NCBI GenBank assembly: GCA_014859615.1
Contig: JACUTX010000024.1
Coordinates: 1-20,355 of the forward strand
Direction of reading: 5' to 3'
Source of the DNA: Desulfuromonadales bacterium
GTDB lineage: Bacteria; Desulfobacterota; Desulfuromonadia; Desulfuromonadales; UBA2294
DNA length: 20,355 bases
The position numbers and the translations under genes were made by a program. The stretch's first letter is position 1, and each line of letters opens with the position of its first letter. Shown in pieces: positions 7,319 to 14,831 of this stretch. Under the pieces are notes generated by a model. It worked only from the letters and a program-made list of their open reading frames with translations. It made no database searches and was not told where the DNA came from.

Positions 7319-8248
7319 ATGGTGCTTCTCTTTAAAGCTCTGGGTGACCCGTTACGGCTCAGACTCCTTAATCTTCTCTGCCGTGGGGAGTTGACGGTAC
7401 AGGATCTGACCGTCATTCTCGGGCTCGGGCAATCAAAGATTTCGCATCATTTGAAGATTTTGTGTGCGGCGGGTATTTTAGCCGTTAAGCCACAGGGGAC
7501 TTGGAACTATTATCGGGTGATGGAGGAGAATCTTCTCTTTCGCACAATCTGGCCCGAGATACGCACCCGCTTCGAAGCCTGGCCGGAACAGGGGGCGGAT
7601 CTTCTAGCCCTGGGCGCTTTTCGGGAGCAGCGCCGGCGACAGAATCTTGAGTTTTTTGAGACACACGCTCGTAACTGGGATGATCTCGCAGAGGCGATCC
7701 TGCCAACGCCCGACTATCTGCCGTTTCTGCTTAATCAGATTCCGCCAGATCTTGATGTTGCTGAACTCGGTGTCGGTACCGGCGGGCTGCTGCTTGAACT
7801 GACGACAAGATGTCGTCGTCTGGTCGGTATCGATCATTCGTCTGCCATGCTTACCGAGACAAGGCGTCGTCTTGCTGCTGCAGGTCAAGAGTCTGATCTG
7901 CGTCTCGGAGAGTTGACACATCTCCCTTTGGCGGACTCGGAGCTCGACACCGTTCTGATGAATATGGTGCTGCATCATCTTCAACACCCGGCAGGCGTTA
8001 TGCACGAGGTGCATCGGGTGCTGAAACCGGGCGGAGCGATTATTATTGCCGATTTGCATCGGCACCAGCACGATGCAGTCCGTTCAACCATGGCTGATGT
8101 CTGGCTCGGTTTTGAGGAGCAAGAGCTTACGACCTGGTTGATGGAGGCAGGTTTTACTGTCGATCGGGTTGAAAAATTTCATGGCAGGCCGGGAGACTAC
8201 ACTGTTCTGGTGATTGTCGCCCGCGCCACACGACAAATAAGTCTGTAA
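7319..8248 (+). CDS. sahR: ArsR-family regulator fused to a SAM-dependent methyltransferase domain (SahR-like)
   Basis: A 309-residue two-domain protein. Residues 1-85 form an ArsR-type winged helix (LGDPLRLRLLNLL at 8-20, recognition helix around QSKISHHLKIL at 39-49). Residues 105-300 form a class I methyltransferase fold: motif I ELGVGTG (149-155), acidic VGID (169-172), LPLADSELDTVLMNMVLHHL (202-221) and VLKPGG (234-239). No ArsR metal-site cysteine pair (CxC) is seen. This architecture, next to ahcY, matches SahR, an ArsR-type regulator reported to control methionine/SAM-cycle genes in proteobacteria and to respond to S-adenosylhomocysteine. The methyltransferase fold probably serves as the ligand sensor (inference). 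ATG 7319 has only a weak, distant AGGA at 7300-7303. It lies 34 bases upstream of ahcY, probably co-transcribed. The symbol is by architecture and context. Confidence 0.8.
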   Translation: MVLLFKALGDPLRLRLLNLLCRGELTVQDLTVILGLGQSKISHHLKILCAAGILAVKPQGTWNYYRVMEENLLFRTIWPEIRTRFEAWPEQGADLLALGAFREQRRRQNLEFFETHARNWDDLAEAILPTPDYLPFLLNQIPPDLDVAELGVGTGGLLLELTTRCRRLVGIDHSSAMLTETRRRLAAAGQESDLRLGELTHLPLADSELDTVLMNMVLHHLQHPAGVMHEVHRVLKPGGAIIIADLHRHQHDAVRSTMADVWLGFEEQELTTWLMEAGFTVDRVEKFHGRPGDYTVLVIVARATRQISL

Positions 8249-8282
8249 AAGCGCGTAAACTAAATGAAAGGGGTTAGAAGTA

Positions 8283-9710
8283 ATGGGTCAACACGATTAT
8301 AAAGTCAAGGATATCCGTCTGGCTGATTGGGGGCGCAAAGAGATCGGTATGGCTCAGATTGAGATGCCCGGCCTTATGGCACTGCGCGAAGAATTCGGTC
8401 AGAGCAAGCCGCTCAGAGGAGCGCGGATTATCGGCTCTTTGCACATGACCATTCAGACAGCGGTGCTGATCGAAACCCTGATCGAACTCGGTGCTGAAGT
8501 TCGCTGGGCCTCGTGTAATATCTTCTCGACTCAGGATCATGCGGCCGCAGCGATCGCAGCGGCCGGCATTCCGGTCTTCGCCTGGAAGGGTGAATCCCTC
8601 GAAGAGTACTGGTGGTGCACCGAACAGGCTCTGTCATGGCCGAACGGGGAACAGCCGAATATGATCCTGGATGATGGTGGTGATGCGACCATGATGATTC
8701 TTTATGGAGCCGAATGGGAGAAAAACGGTATTCCCGCACTCACCGCCAACGACCCGGAAGATATGATTCAACTGACTCGCTGCCTGACCTCGTCCATCAG
8801 TGAAAAACGGAACAACTGGACGGCCATGCGAGATGCGATTCAGGGGGTGACTGAAGAGACAACGACCGGTGTGCATCGACTCTATCAGCTGGAGAAGGAA
8901 GGGCGGCTGCCATTCCCGGCGATGAATGTCAATGACGCGGTCACCAAGAGCAAATTTGATAATGTCTACGGCTGTCGACATAGTCTGGTCGACGGCATTA
9001 TGCGGGCGACCGATGTGATGCTCGCTGGCAAGGTGGCGGTTGTCTGTGGATATGGCGACGTCGGCAAGGGGTCGTGTCAGTCGCTGCGGGGGCAGGGGGC
9101 GCGTGTTATTGTGACCGAAATCGATCCGATCTGTGCGCTTCAGGCGTTGATGGAGGGGTATGAAGTCAAGACATTGGAAGATGTGGTAGAGAACGCTGAT
9201 ATTTTTGTCACCACCACCGGCAATAAAGATATTATCCGTCTTGAGCACATGCAGCGGATGAAGCACAACGCCATTGTCGGAAATATTGGTCATTTTGATA
9301 ATGAAATAGAGATGGTCGCCCTGGAAAAGTTGCCCGGTATTCAGAAGGTGAATATCAAAAATCCGCAGGAGCACGGCAATCAGGTCGATCAGTGGATTTT
9401 CCCGGATGGCCATGCCATCATTGTTCTGGCTGAAGGGCGTCTGCTGAATCTCGGTTGTGCGACCGGTCATCCGTCGTTTGTCATGTCGAACAGTTTTACC
9501 AATCAGGTCATGGCACAGATGGAACTGTTTCAAAATGGTGAGCAGTACGAAAATTCGGTCTATGTTCTTCCGAAACAGCTCGATGAAAAAGTTGCCCGTC
9601 TGCATCTCGGTAAGCTCGGTGCACGCTTGACGGTTCTGACTCAGGAACAGGCCAATTATCTCGGTATTCCGATTAAAGGTCCGTATAAATCGGACAATTA
9701 TCGTTATTGA
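8283..9710 (+). CDS. ahcY: S-adenosylhomocysteine hydrolase (adenosylhomocysteinase)
   Basis: AhcY splits S-adenosylhomocysteine reversibly into adenosine and homocysteine, relieving product inhibition of methyltransferases. It is a cytoplasmic NAD-dependent enzyme, usually a tetramer. The 475-residue protein has the substrate-site motif DDGGDAT (130-136), ETTTGVHRL, the linker VYGCRHSLVDGI, the NAD-binding GYGDVGKG (256-263) and the C-terminal tail ending YKSDNYRY that reaches into the neighbouring subunit's cofactor site. Length matches the longer bacterial form with an insertion in the substrate domain. AGGGG at 8269-8273 lies 9 bases before the ATG. It follows the SahR-like gene and ends at a strong hairpin. 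There is no room for an SAH riboswitch directly before it, so control is probably by the repressor. Confidence 0.98.
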   Translation: MGQHDYKVKDIRLADWGRKEIGMAQIEMPGLMALREEFGQSKPLRGARIIGSLHMTIQTAVLIETLIELGAEVRWASCNIFSTQDHAAAAIAAAGIPVFAWKGESLEEYWWCTEQALSWPNGEQPNMILDDGGDATMMILYGAEWEKNGIPALTANDPEDMIQLTRCLTSSISEKRNNWTAMRDAIQGVTEETTTGVHRLYQLEKEGRLPFPAMNVNDAVTKSKFDNVYGCRHSLVDGIMRATDVMLAGKVAVVCGYGDVGKGSCQSLRGQGARVIVTEIDPICALQALMEGYEVKTLEDVVENADIFVTTTGNKDIIRLEHMQRMKHNAIVGNIGHFDNEIEMVALEKLPGIQKVNIKNPQEHGNQVDQWIFPDGHAIIVLAEGRLLNLGCATGHPSFVMSNSFTNQVMAQMELFQNGEQYENSVYVLPKQLDEKVARLHLGKLGARLTVLTQEQANYLGIPIKGPYKSDNYRY

Positions 9711-9732
9711 TCGCAATACTTAGTTTCGAATA

Positions 9733-9770
9733 ACAAAAGGCCTCCCGGATTTTTCCGGGAGGCCTTTTGT
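9733..9770. terminator. Bidirectional terminator between ahcY and lptG
   Basis: A perfect 17-bp inverted repeat: left arm 9733-9749, TTTT loop 9750-9753, right arm 9754-9770. The arms contain AAAAGGCCTCCCGG and CCGGGAGGCCTTTT, so each strand reads a GC-rich stem followed by T-rich sequence. It lies between convergent genes (ahcY + and lptG -) and probably ends both transcripts. Confidence 0.9.
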
Positions 9771-9786
9771 TTGCAGCTATCTTCCT

Positions 9787-10869
9787 CTATTCTGTTCGAA
9801 ACAGAATGAACCAGAGGCCGATCAGGATAAAGAGGATGTTGCTTGCCCAGGTTGCGATGATTGGGGAAAGGATTCCAGAGTATCCAAAGGCGGTTGCAAT
9901 CGAATCAAGAATAAAGTAGGCGACCCCGACCAGAATACTGATCACGATTCCAGAGGCAAGACTGGCTGAACGTCCACGATGAAGCGCAAAGGGGATTCCG
10001 AGCAGAACCATGACGATAGAGGCAAAAGGGGCCGCAAGATGGGTCTGCATATTGACCTGATGGCGAATGGTGCTGTACCCCTCATCCCTGAGTTTGTCAA
10101 TCTCGTGGTAGAGATCGATAAAGGTCAGTTCTCCGAGCAACGCCTCGACATGCTTGAAATTTTCAGGCGTTTTCTGAAAAGGGATATGCGTTTCAGTGGC
10201 TGATAACTGGTTGCTCAATTCCCCGGATTTCGGATCGAAACGTCGATCGATCGTGTTGTAAAACAGCCAGCGGTTATCCTTGAATACGGCGCGTTCAGCA
10301 TCGAACCGTTTAGTAATATTGAAGCGCTCATTGAGGTCAAAAATTGTAATGTTGCGCAGTCGTCCAGCGGCGGTCTCTGCCCGATCGATATAGATCATCT
10401 GATTTCCGGAGCGGTACCAGATCTTGTCGCGAACCATTTGCGGTCTTGCTTCCCCCTGAATCTGGACGTTCCAGATCTCTTTCATGGTTCGGGTGCTAAG
10501 CGGTACGATCAGCTCCTGGATCAGAATAGTTCCGAGCGTGATGACAAGGGTCAAGGTAAAAAGTGGACGAGAAATCCTGATCAGACTAAGACCGCCAGCC
10601 CGCATGGCGGTGATCTCACCCGTTCTTGAGAGTGAGCCGATTGTCATAAATGCGGCCATGAGAATCGCAAGCGGCGCGACGCGTATAAAGATGACAGGGA
10701 GCGAGATTAAAAGGTAGAAAAGCAGCGTCGTGAGAGGGACTGATTTATCGATGAAATTATCGACCTTTTCGATAAAATCGATCAACAGATAGGTGCCGCT
10801 AAAAGCTGTAACAGCAAGCAGAAAATAGTAGATAAATTTTCTTCGGATGTAGTTGTCAAGAAGGGGCAT
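9787..10869 (-). CDS. lptG: Lipopolysaccharide export permease LptG
   Basis: One of the two membrane subunits of the LptB2FG ABC transporter, which extracts lipopolysaccharide from the inner membrane and drives it along the Lpt bridge. The 360-residue protein has the YjgP/YjgQ layout: three N-terminal membrane helices (about residues 14-32, 45-77, 98-118), a periplasmic jellyroll-type domain (about 120-265), and three C-terminal helices (about 270-355). The motif GEITAMRAGGLSLIRI lies in the cytoplasmic coupling region that contacts LptB. LptG is favoured over LptF because it is the second gene of the pair and by sequence feel; the two are hard to separate by eye. GGAGGAG, overlapping the lptF stop, is 6 bases from the ATG, so the pair is coupled. 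Confidence 0.87.
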   Translation of the reverse strand: MPLLDNYIRRKFIYYFLLAVTAFSGTYLLIDFIEKVDNFIDKSVPLTTLLFYLLISLPVIFIRVAPLAILMAAFMTIGSLSRTGEITAMRAGGLSLIRISRPLFTLTLVITLGTILIQELIVPLSTRTMKEIWNVQIQGEARPQMVRDKIWYRSGNQMIYIDRAETAAGRLRNITIFDLNERFNITKRFDAERAVFKDNRWLFYNTIDRRFDPKSGELSNQLSATETHIPFQKTPENFKHVEALLGELTFIDLYHEIDKLRDEGYSTIRHQVNMQTHLAAPFASIVMVLLGIPFALHRGRSASLASGIVISILVGVAYFILDSIATAFGYSGILSPIIATWASNILFILIGLWFILFRTE

Positions 10870-10872
10870 CGA

Positions 10873-12036
10873 CTACTCCTCCGATTTTTTCTGAAAGAGG
10901 AGGGTGATGCGCGTCAGCAGTGTAAACGGTCTCTCCTGAGCGGCCAGTGTGTAAATGTATCCGCCGAAGAAAAGAAAAATCGAGGGGGGAAGAAGCATGC
11001 TCAGTGATGTTATGCCGAGTTTTAGTGTCAGGTTCTTATTCAAAGAATAAAGGACGTAGTAAACGAGAAAAATGACCAGTCCGATAGCAAAGCCGCCACC
11101 ACGTCCTGAGCGGGTCGACTGGATTCCGAGCGGAACCCCGATCAGGGCAAACAAGAGTGGGGTTAACGGTAAAATAAGACGGTCGAGCAGTTCTACTTCG
11201 TAGCGTAATCGATGAATACGGTCATCCTGCGTATTGCGCCCTTTTATCAGCTCGATGCTGGAGAGCTGATTAAGTTTTTTATACTGTTGCCTCGTTTGTG
11301 TCATGGCGCCACCGAGATCGAGATTGACGTCGTAAGTCTGAAAGGCAATGACCTGGTAAGCTTTTTCTCCGTCGACCAGTGATTCCCGGTGAATGCTCCC
11401 CTCTTCGAGATGCAAGGTCAAGGTCTTTCTCTTTGTATCACTGATGATCTGGCCGTTATGGGCCGAAATGATAGCGGGGTCTGTTTTGAGCCGTTCGTCG
11501 GAAATAAAGAGACCGGAGAGGATGCCGGTCTGGTCGTCCATAGCAGCTGTATAGAGAACAATATCATCAAAATCGGAGTTGAATACCTGGGGTTGAATGC
11601 CGATACTCGCCTTGCTGGATGCGATCTCAAACAGCTTGTTGCGAAAAGCATTATTGCTGGCCGGGGCCAGATAGTTGCTCATCAGGGCCGTGATGAGGAC
11701 AATGCCGCTGGCCAGAGTCAGGGTCGGGCGTAACATCTGCGCCAGCCCGATTCCCGAAGCCTTCATTGCCACAATCTCTGAATCGGCCGAGAGACGACCA
11801 AAGGCGATCAGAATCGCCATCAAAAAAGAGAAAGGGATGGTCAAAACCAGATAAGATGCCATGGTGTAGAGAAACAGAAGTCCGATATCGGTCAGCGGCA
11901 CCCCTTTATTCAGAACCATATCAGCCAGACGCAGGATTCGGCTTATCAGCACCAGAACGGTGAAGAGACAGATGCCCATGACCGTCGTTGCGGCGATTTC
12001 GCGAATAATATATGTATTGATTGTTCGACTCGTCAT
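10873..12036 (-). CDS. lptF: Lipopolysaccharide export permease LptF
   Basis: Partner of LptG in the LptB2FG lipopolysaccharide exporter in the inner membrane. The 387-residue protein begins MTSRTINTYIIREIAATTV, close to the usual start of the family. Three helices lie in the first 125 residues, with the coupling motif ADSEIVAMKASGIGLAQML at about 83-101. A periplasmic domain follows (about 125-275), then three C-terminal helices including LLFALIGVPLGIQS near 297-310. The stop TAG is 3 bases from the lptG start. No clear Shine-Dalgarno precedes the ATG, and the best promoter ends only 10 bases upstream, so the message may be leaderless (see findings). It is divergent from rpsB. Confidence 0.88.
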   Translation of the reverse strand: MTSRTINTYIIREIAATTVMGICLFTVLVLISRILRLADMVLNKGVPLTDIGLLFLYTMASYLVLTIPFSFLMAILIAFGRLSADSEIVAMKASGIGLAQMLRPTLTLASGIVLITALMSNYLAPASNNAFRNKLFEIASSKASIGIQPQVFNSDFDDIVLYTAAMDDQTGILSGLFISDERLKTDPAIISAHNGQIISDTKRKTLTLHLEEGSIHRESLVDGEKAYQVIAFQTYDVNLDLGGAMTQTRQQYKKLNQLSSIELIKGRNTQDDRIHRLRYEVELLDRLILPLTPLLFALIGVPLGIQSTRSGRGGGFAIGLVIFLVYYVLYSLNKNLTLKLGITSLSMLLPPSIFLFFGGYIYTLAAQERPFTLLTRITLLFQKKSEE

Positions 12037-12046
12037 AATGCGCCGA

Positions 12047-12075
12047 ATCTTAGTACAAGATAGGACAGCTGTAAA
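12047..12075 (-). promoter_or_regulatory. Candidate promoter for lptF-lptG
   Basis: On the minus strand, TTTACA (complement of 12070-12075) and TAAGAT (complement of 12047-12052) are separated by 17 bases; they match the sigma-70 boxes at five and four of six positions. Initiation would fall about 3-5 bases before the lptF ATG. Judged by eye only. Confidence 0.4.
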
Positions 12076-12098
12076 CCGGTTTCGCAGCCATTTTGCAC

Positions 12099-12127
12099 TT
12101 GCTAACTAAAAGCGGGAATGTTATATA
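12099..12127 (+). promoter_or_regulatory. Candidate promoter for rpsB
   Basis: TTGCTA at 12099-12104, 17 bases, TATATA at 12122-12127; an overlapping TATAAA at 12124-12129 is a closer -10 but with a 19-base spacer. Transcription from here would begin near 12134 and give a leader of about 110 bases before rpsB. It lies back to back with the lptF promoter candidate. Confidence 0.5.
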
Positions 12128-12160
12128 AACGCGTTACCTAAATCACACGCTCTCTGACTT

Positions 12161-12209
12161 GAAGATGAGTGCCGTAGCGTCGGTGTTGCGGTCGTCTTCC
12201 GGGCTGAAG
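12161..12209 (+). promoter_or_regulatory. Structured 5' leader of rpsB, possible S2 autoregulatory element
   Basis: GAAGATGA (12161-12168) pairs with TCGTCTTC (12192-12199) through eight pairs including one wobble. The 3' arm can instead pair locally, CTTC (12196-12199) with GAAG (12206-12209), so two exclusive folds are possible. In gammaproteobacteria ribosomal protein S2 represses its own mRNA through a leader structure; whether this is an equivalent is inference, and I do not recognise the consensus. Confidence 0.35.
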
Positions 12210-12243
12210 GGGGCGGAGGAAAAAACAAAACAGGAGTATGAAA

Positions 12244-13065
12244 ATGGCAAAAATCACAATGAAGCAACTGCTTGAGGCCGGTGTTCATTTCGGTCATCAG
12301 ACCAAACGCTGGAATCCGAAGATGAAGCCTTATATCTTCGGTGCACGAAACGGTATCTACATCATCGATCTGCAGAAGACCGTCCGCTATTTCCGCACAG
12401 CCTACGATTTTATCAAGCAGGTTTCGGAAAATGGCGACAAGGTTCTTTTTGTCGGTACTAAAAAACAGGCACAGGATTCAATCAGTGAAGAGGCGTTACG
12501 TGCCGGTCAATATTTTGTCAACAATCGTTGGCTCGGTGGCATGATGACCAACTTCGCAACCATCAAGAAGAGTATCGATCGGCTGAAAAAAATCGAAACG
12601 ATGGCGACGGACGGTACTTTTGACTTGATCACCAAAAAAGAAGGTTTGCAACTTGAACGTGAGCGGATCAAGCTTGAAAAGAACCTCGGTGGCATCAAGA
12701 TGATGACGAAGCTGCCGGGTGCAATCTTTGTTATCGATCCGAAAAAAGAAGCGATCGCTGTGAGTGAAGCCCGCAAACTCGGAATCCCGGTCGTTGCAGT
12801 CGTCGATACGAACTGCAATCCGGATGATATCGATTACATCATCCCCGGCAATGACGATGCGATTCGCGCTCTGCGTCTCTTTGCCTCGACAATAGCGGAT
12901 GCCTGCATCGAAGGGACTGAGTCTCGGCAAGCGACTCTGCGCACTGATGCCGAAGGTGCAGACCAGACGGAAGTCGAGATCGAAGCTCCTGTAGAAGTGA
13001 AGATCGAGGCACCTGCGGATGTCGCTGCTGAAGCTGCAACGGACTCTGTTCCTGCCGCTGAGTAA
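12244..13065 (+). CDS. rpsB: Small ribosomal subunit protein S2
   Basis: Ribosomal protein S2 binds late to the 30S subunit and is needed for S1 attachment. The start MAKITMKQLLEAGVHFGHQ is standard, as are RWNPKMKPYIFG, the central FVGTKKQAQD and RWLGGMMTNF, and GIPVVAVVDTNCNPD near the C-terminus of the core. ATG 12244 is preferred over ATG 12238 because CAGGAG at 12231-12236 is 7 bases from the former and only one from the latter. Length is 273 residues. The last 35 or so residues form a low-complexity Glu/Ala/Val/Pro tail containing two similar IEAP units, longer than in E. coli S2. tsf follows, as in most bacteria, with a hairpin between. Confidence 0.97.
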   Translation: MAKITMKQLLEAGVHFGHQTKRWNPKMKPYIFGARNGIYIIDLQKTVRYFRTAYDFIKQVSENGDKVLFVGTKKQAQDSISEEALRAGQYFVNNRWLGGMMTNFATIKKSIDRLKKIETMATDGTFDLITKKEGLQLERERIKLEKNLGGIKMMTKLPGAIFVIDPKKEAIAVSEARKLGIPVVAVVDTNCNPDDIDYIIPGNDDAIRALRLFASTIADACIEGTESRQATLRTDAEGADQTEVEIEAPVEVKIEAPADVAAEAATDSVPAAE

Positions 13066-13078
13066 CTGAAATTCAGAT

Positions 13079-13122
13079 GAATGGCGGCCTGCATGATTTA
13101 TTATGTGGCCGCCATTCTTTTT
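13079..13122 (+). terminator. Terminator or attenuator between rpsB and tsf
   Basis: GAATGGCGGCC (13079-13089) and GGCCGCCATTC (13107-13117) form a perfect 11-bp stem, with a further GCAT/ATGT pairing inside the loop, followed by TTTTT (13118-13122). No convincing promoter follows before tsf, so partial read-through lowering tsf relative to rpsB is more likely than full termination. That role is inferred. Confidence 0.75.
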
Positions 13123-13177
13123 GTTCAAATAATCTTCAGGCTTACGCCTCTCAACGAAAAATATGCAGGAGGAAACC

Positions 13178-14092
13178 GTGGCGAAAATTACCGCAACGTT
13201 AGTCGCAGAATTACGTGCCAAAACCGGCGCTGGCATGATGGATTGCAAAAAGGCATTAAATGAAACCGACGGCAATATGGATGAGGCTGTCGATTTTTTG
13301 CGTAAAAAGGGGTTGTCGGCAGCGGCTAAAAAATCCGATCGTGTTGCTGCTGAGGGGATGGTTGCTGTCGCTGGTGAGGGTAAGGTCGGCGCTCTGGCCG
13401 AAATCAATTCAGAGACCGATTTTGTTGCCAAAAACGATGCTTTTCGCGGATTTTCAGCGGGCATTGCCACAGTGGTTCTGAATGAAAATCCGGCGGATAT
13501 CGCTGCCTTGACCGCACTTGGATTCCCCGGTTCTGATCGGACTGTAGCTGATGAATTAAATCACCAGATTGCAACGATTGGTGAGAATATGAATATTCGC
13601 CGAATCGCTCGTCTGGAAACCACCAGCGGCACGGTTGCCTCCTATGTCCATGGAACGGGAAAAATCGGGGTTCTGGTGCAGCTCGATTCACTGAAAGAGT
13701 GCGAACGGCTTTCGGCTGTTGCCCGGCAGATCGCCATGCATGTTGCGGCGGCGGCACCCCAGTATCTGAAGCGTGAAGAGGTCCCTGCCGAGGTCGTAGC
13801 CAAAGAGAAAGAGATCATGCGGGTCAAGGCGATCGAGAGTGGCAAACCGGAAAAAATCGTTGACAAGATCATTGACGGCCAGATCAATAAGTATTTTGGC
13901 GAGATCTGTCTGCTTGAGCAGGTTTATGTCATTGATACCGACTTTACTGTCAGCAAGGTCGTCGAAAATCTCGCCAAAGAGATCGGCGCTGAGGTGTCTT
14001 TGTCCGGGTATGTTCGTTTTCAACTCGGTGAGGGGATCGAAAAACGCGCCGATGATTTCGCTGCGGAAGTTGCTTCACTCTCCAAAGGTTGA
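13178..14092 (+). CDS. tsf: Translation elongation factor Ts
   Basis: EF-Ts is the nucleotide exchange factor that regenerates EF-Tu-GTP. From GTG 13178 the protein is 304 residues. The N-terminal UBA-like domain carries AELRAKTGAGMMDCKKAL (10-27), and the conserved EF-Tu-binding motif TDFVAKN is at 80-86. Two further core subdomains and the C-terminal module follow. The GTG is chosen because AGGAGG (13167-13172) is 5 bases upstream; the ATG at 13163 lies before that site and would have none. The stop is 11 bases before the pyrH start, so the two are probably co-translated. Confidence 0.97.
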   Translation: MAKITATLVAELRAKTGAGMMDCKKALNETDGNMDEAVDFLRKKGLSAAAKKSDRVAAEGMVAVAGEGKVGALAEINSETDFVAKNDAFRGFSAGIATVVLNENPADIAALTALGFPGSDRTVADELNHQIATIGENMNIRRIARLETTSGTVASYVHGTGKIGVLVQLDSLKECERLSAVARQIAMHVAAAAPQYLKREEVPAEVVAKEKEIMRVKAIESGKPEKIVDKIIDGQINKYFGEICLLEQVYVIDTDFTVSKVVENLAKEIGAEVSLSGYVRFQLGEGIEKRADDFAAEVASLSKG

Positions 14093-14103
14093 AGGGAAGA
14101 TCC

Positions 14104-14829
14104 ATGATATCGAAGCCGATATATAAGCGCATTCTTTTGAAATTGAGCGGTGAAGCTTTAGCCGGCAATCTGGGCTATGGCATCGATCCTAAAGTCATTG
14201 CTGATATTGCTGAAGAGATCAAAGGTGTTGTCAATCTCGGCGTCGAAGTTGCTCTGGTTATCGGGGGCGGGAATATCTTTCGCGGTCTGTCGGCAGCGTC
14301 AGGCGGGATGGATCGCGCCAGTGCTGATTACATGGGGATGCTGGCTACGGTCATGAACAGCCTCGCTATGCAGGATGCGTTGGAGACGATCGGTGTGATA
14401 ACCCGGGTTCAATCGGCGATCGATATGCAGGCTGTTGCGGAACCTTATATCCGGCGTAAGGCCGTGCGTCACCTGGAAAAAGGGCGTGTGGTTATATTTG
14501 GTGCCGGAACAGGGAATCCATACTTTACGACCGATACCGCTGCCAGTCTTCGGGCTATGGAGATTCACGCAGATGTGATTCTCAAGGCGACCAAGGTCGA
14601 CGGTGTTTATAGTGCCGATCCGGCCAAAGACAAAAATGCCGTAAAGATTGAGTCCCTGACTTATCTCGATGTTCTGCAAAAGAAACTTCAGGTTATGGAT
14701 GCAACGGCGATCTCTCTTTGTATGGATAATGGCTTGCCTATCGTAGTGTTTGATCTGACTCGTTCTGGTAATATTCAAAAAGTCGTCCTCGGTGAAAAGA
14801 TTGGCACCACTGTAACAGGAGGATTATAA
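14104..14829 (+). CDS. pyrH: Uridylate kinase (UMP kinase)
   Basis: PyrH phosphorylates UMP to UDP with ATP, an essential pyrimidine step; bacterial UMP kinase is a hexamer of the amino-acid kinase fold. Seen in the 241-residue protein: phosphate-binding KLSGEAL (13-19), VIGGGNIFRG (52-61), GTGNPYFTTDTAA (135-147) and KATKVDGVYSADP (161-173). The ATG at 14104 follows AAGGGA (14093-14098). The frame is open five codons further, to a TTG at 14089, but that overlaps the tsf stop and has no ribosome site. It sits in the widely conserved rpsB-tsf-pyrH-frr order. Confidence 0.97.
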   Translation: MISKPIYKRILLKLSGEALAGNLGYGIDPKVIADIAEEIKGVVNLGVEVALVIGGGNIFRGLSAASGGMDRASADYMGMLATVMNSLAMQDALETIGVITRVQSAIDMQAVAEPYIRRKAVRHLEKGRVVIFGAGTGNPYFTTDTAASLRAMEIHADVILKATKVDGVYSADPAKDKNAVKIESLTYLDVLQKKLQVMDATAISLCMDNGLPIVVFDLTRSGNIQKVVLGEKIGTTVTGGL

Positions 14830-14831
14830 CC

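Noticed and set aside
8249..8282. SAH or SAM riboswitch before ahcY
   Set aside because: Only 34 bases separate the genes, and no structured leader fits; the metK leader is equally short.
8634..9716. A 360-codon open frame on the minus strand opposite ahcY
   Set aside because: It lies wholly opposite a strongly conserved enzyme, has no recognisable domain, and is rich in His, Ile and Arg as expected from reading a conserved gene backwards.
12496..13470. A 324-codon minus-strand open frame across rpsB and tsf
   Set aside because: It spans two essential genes and the terminator between them, with no protein family features; a shadow frame.
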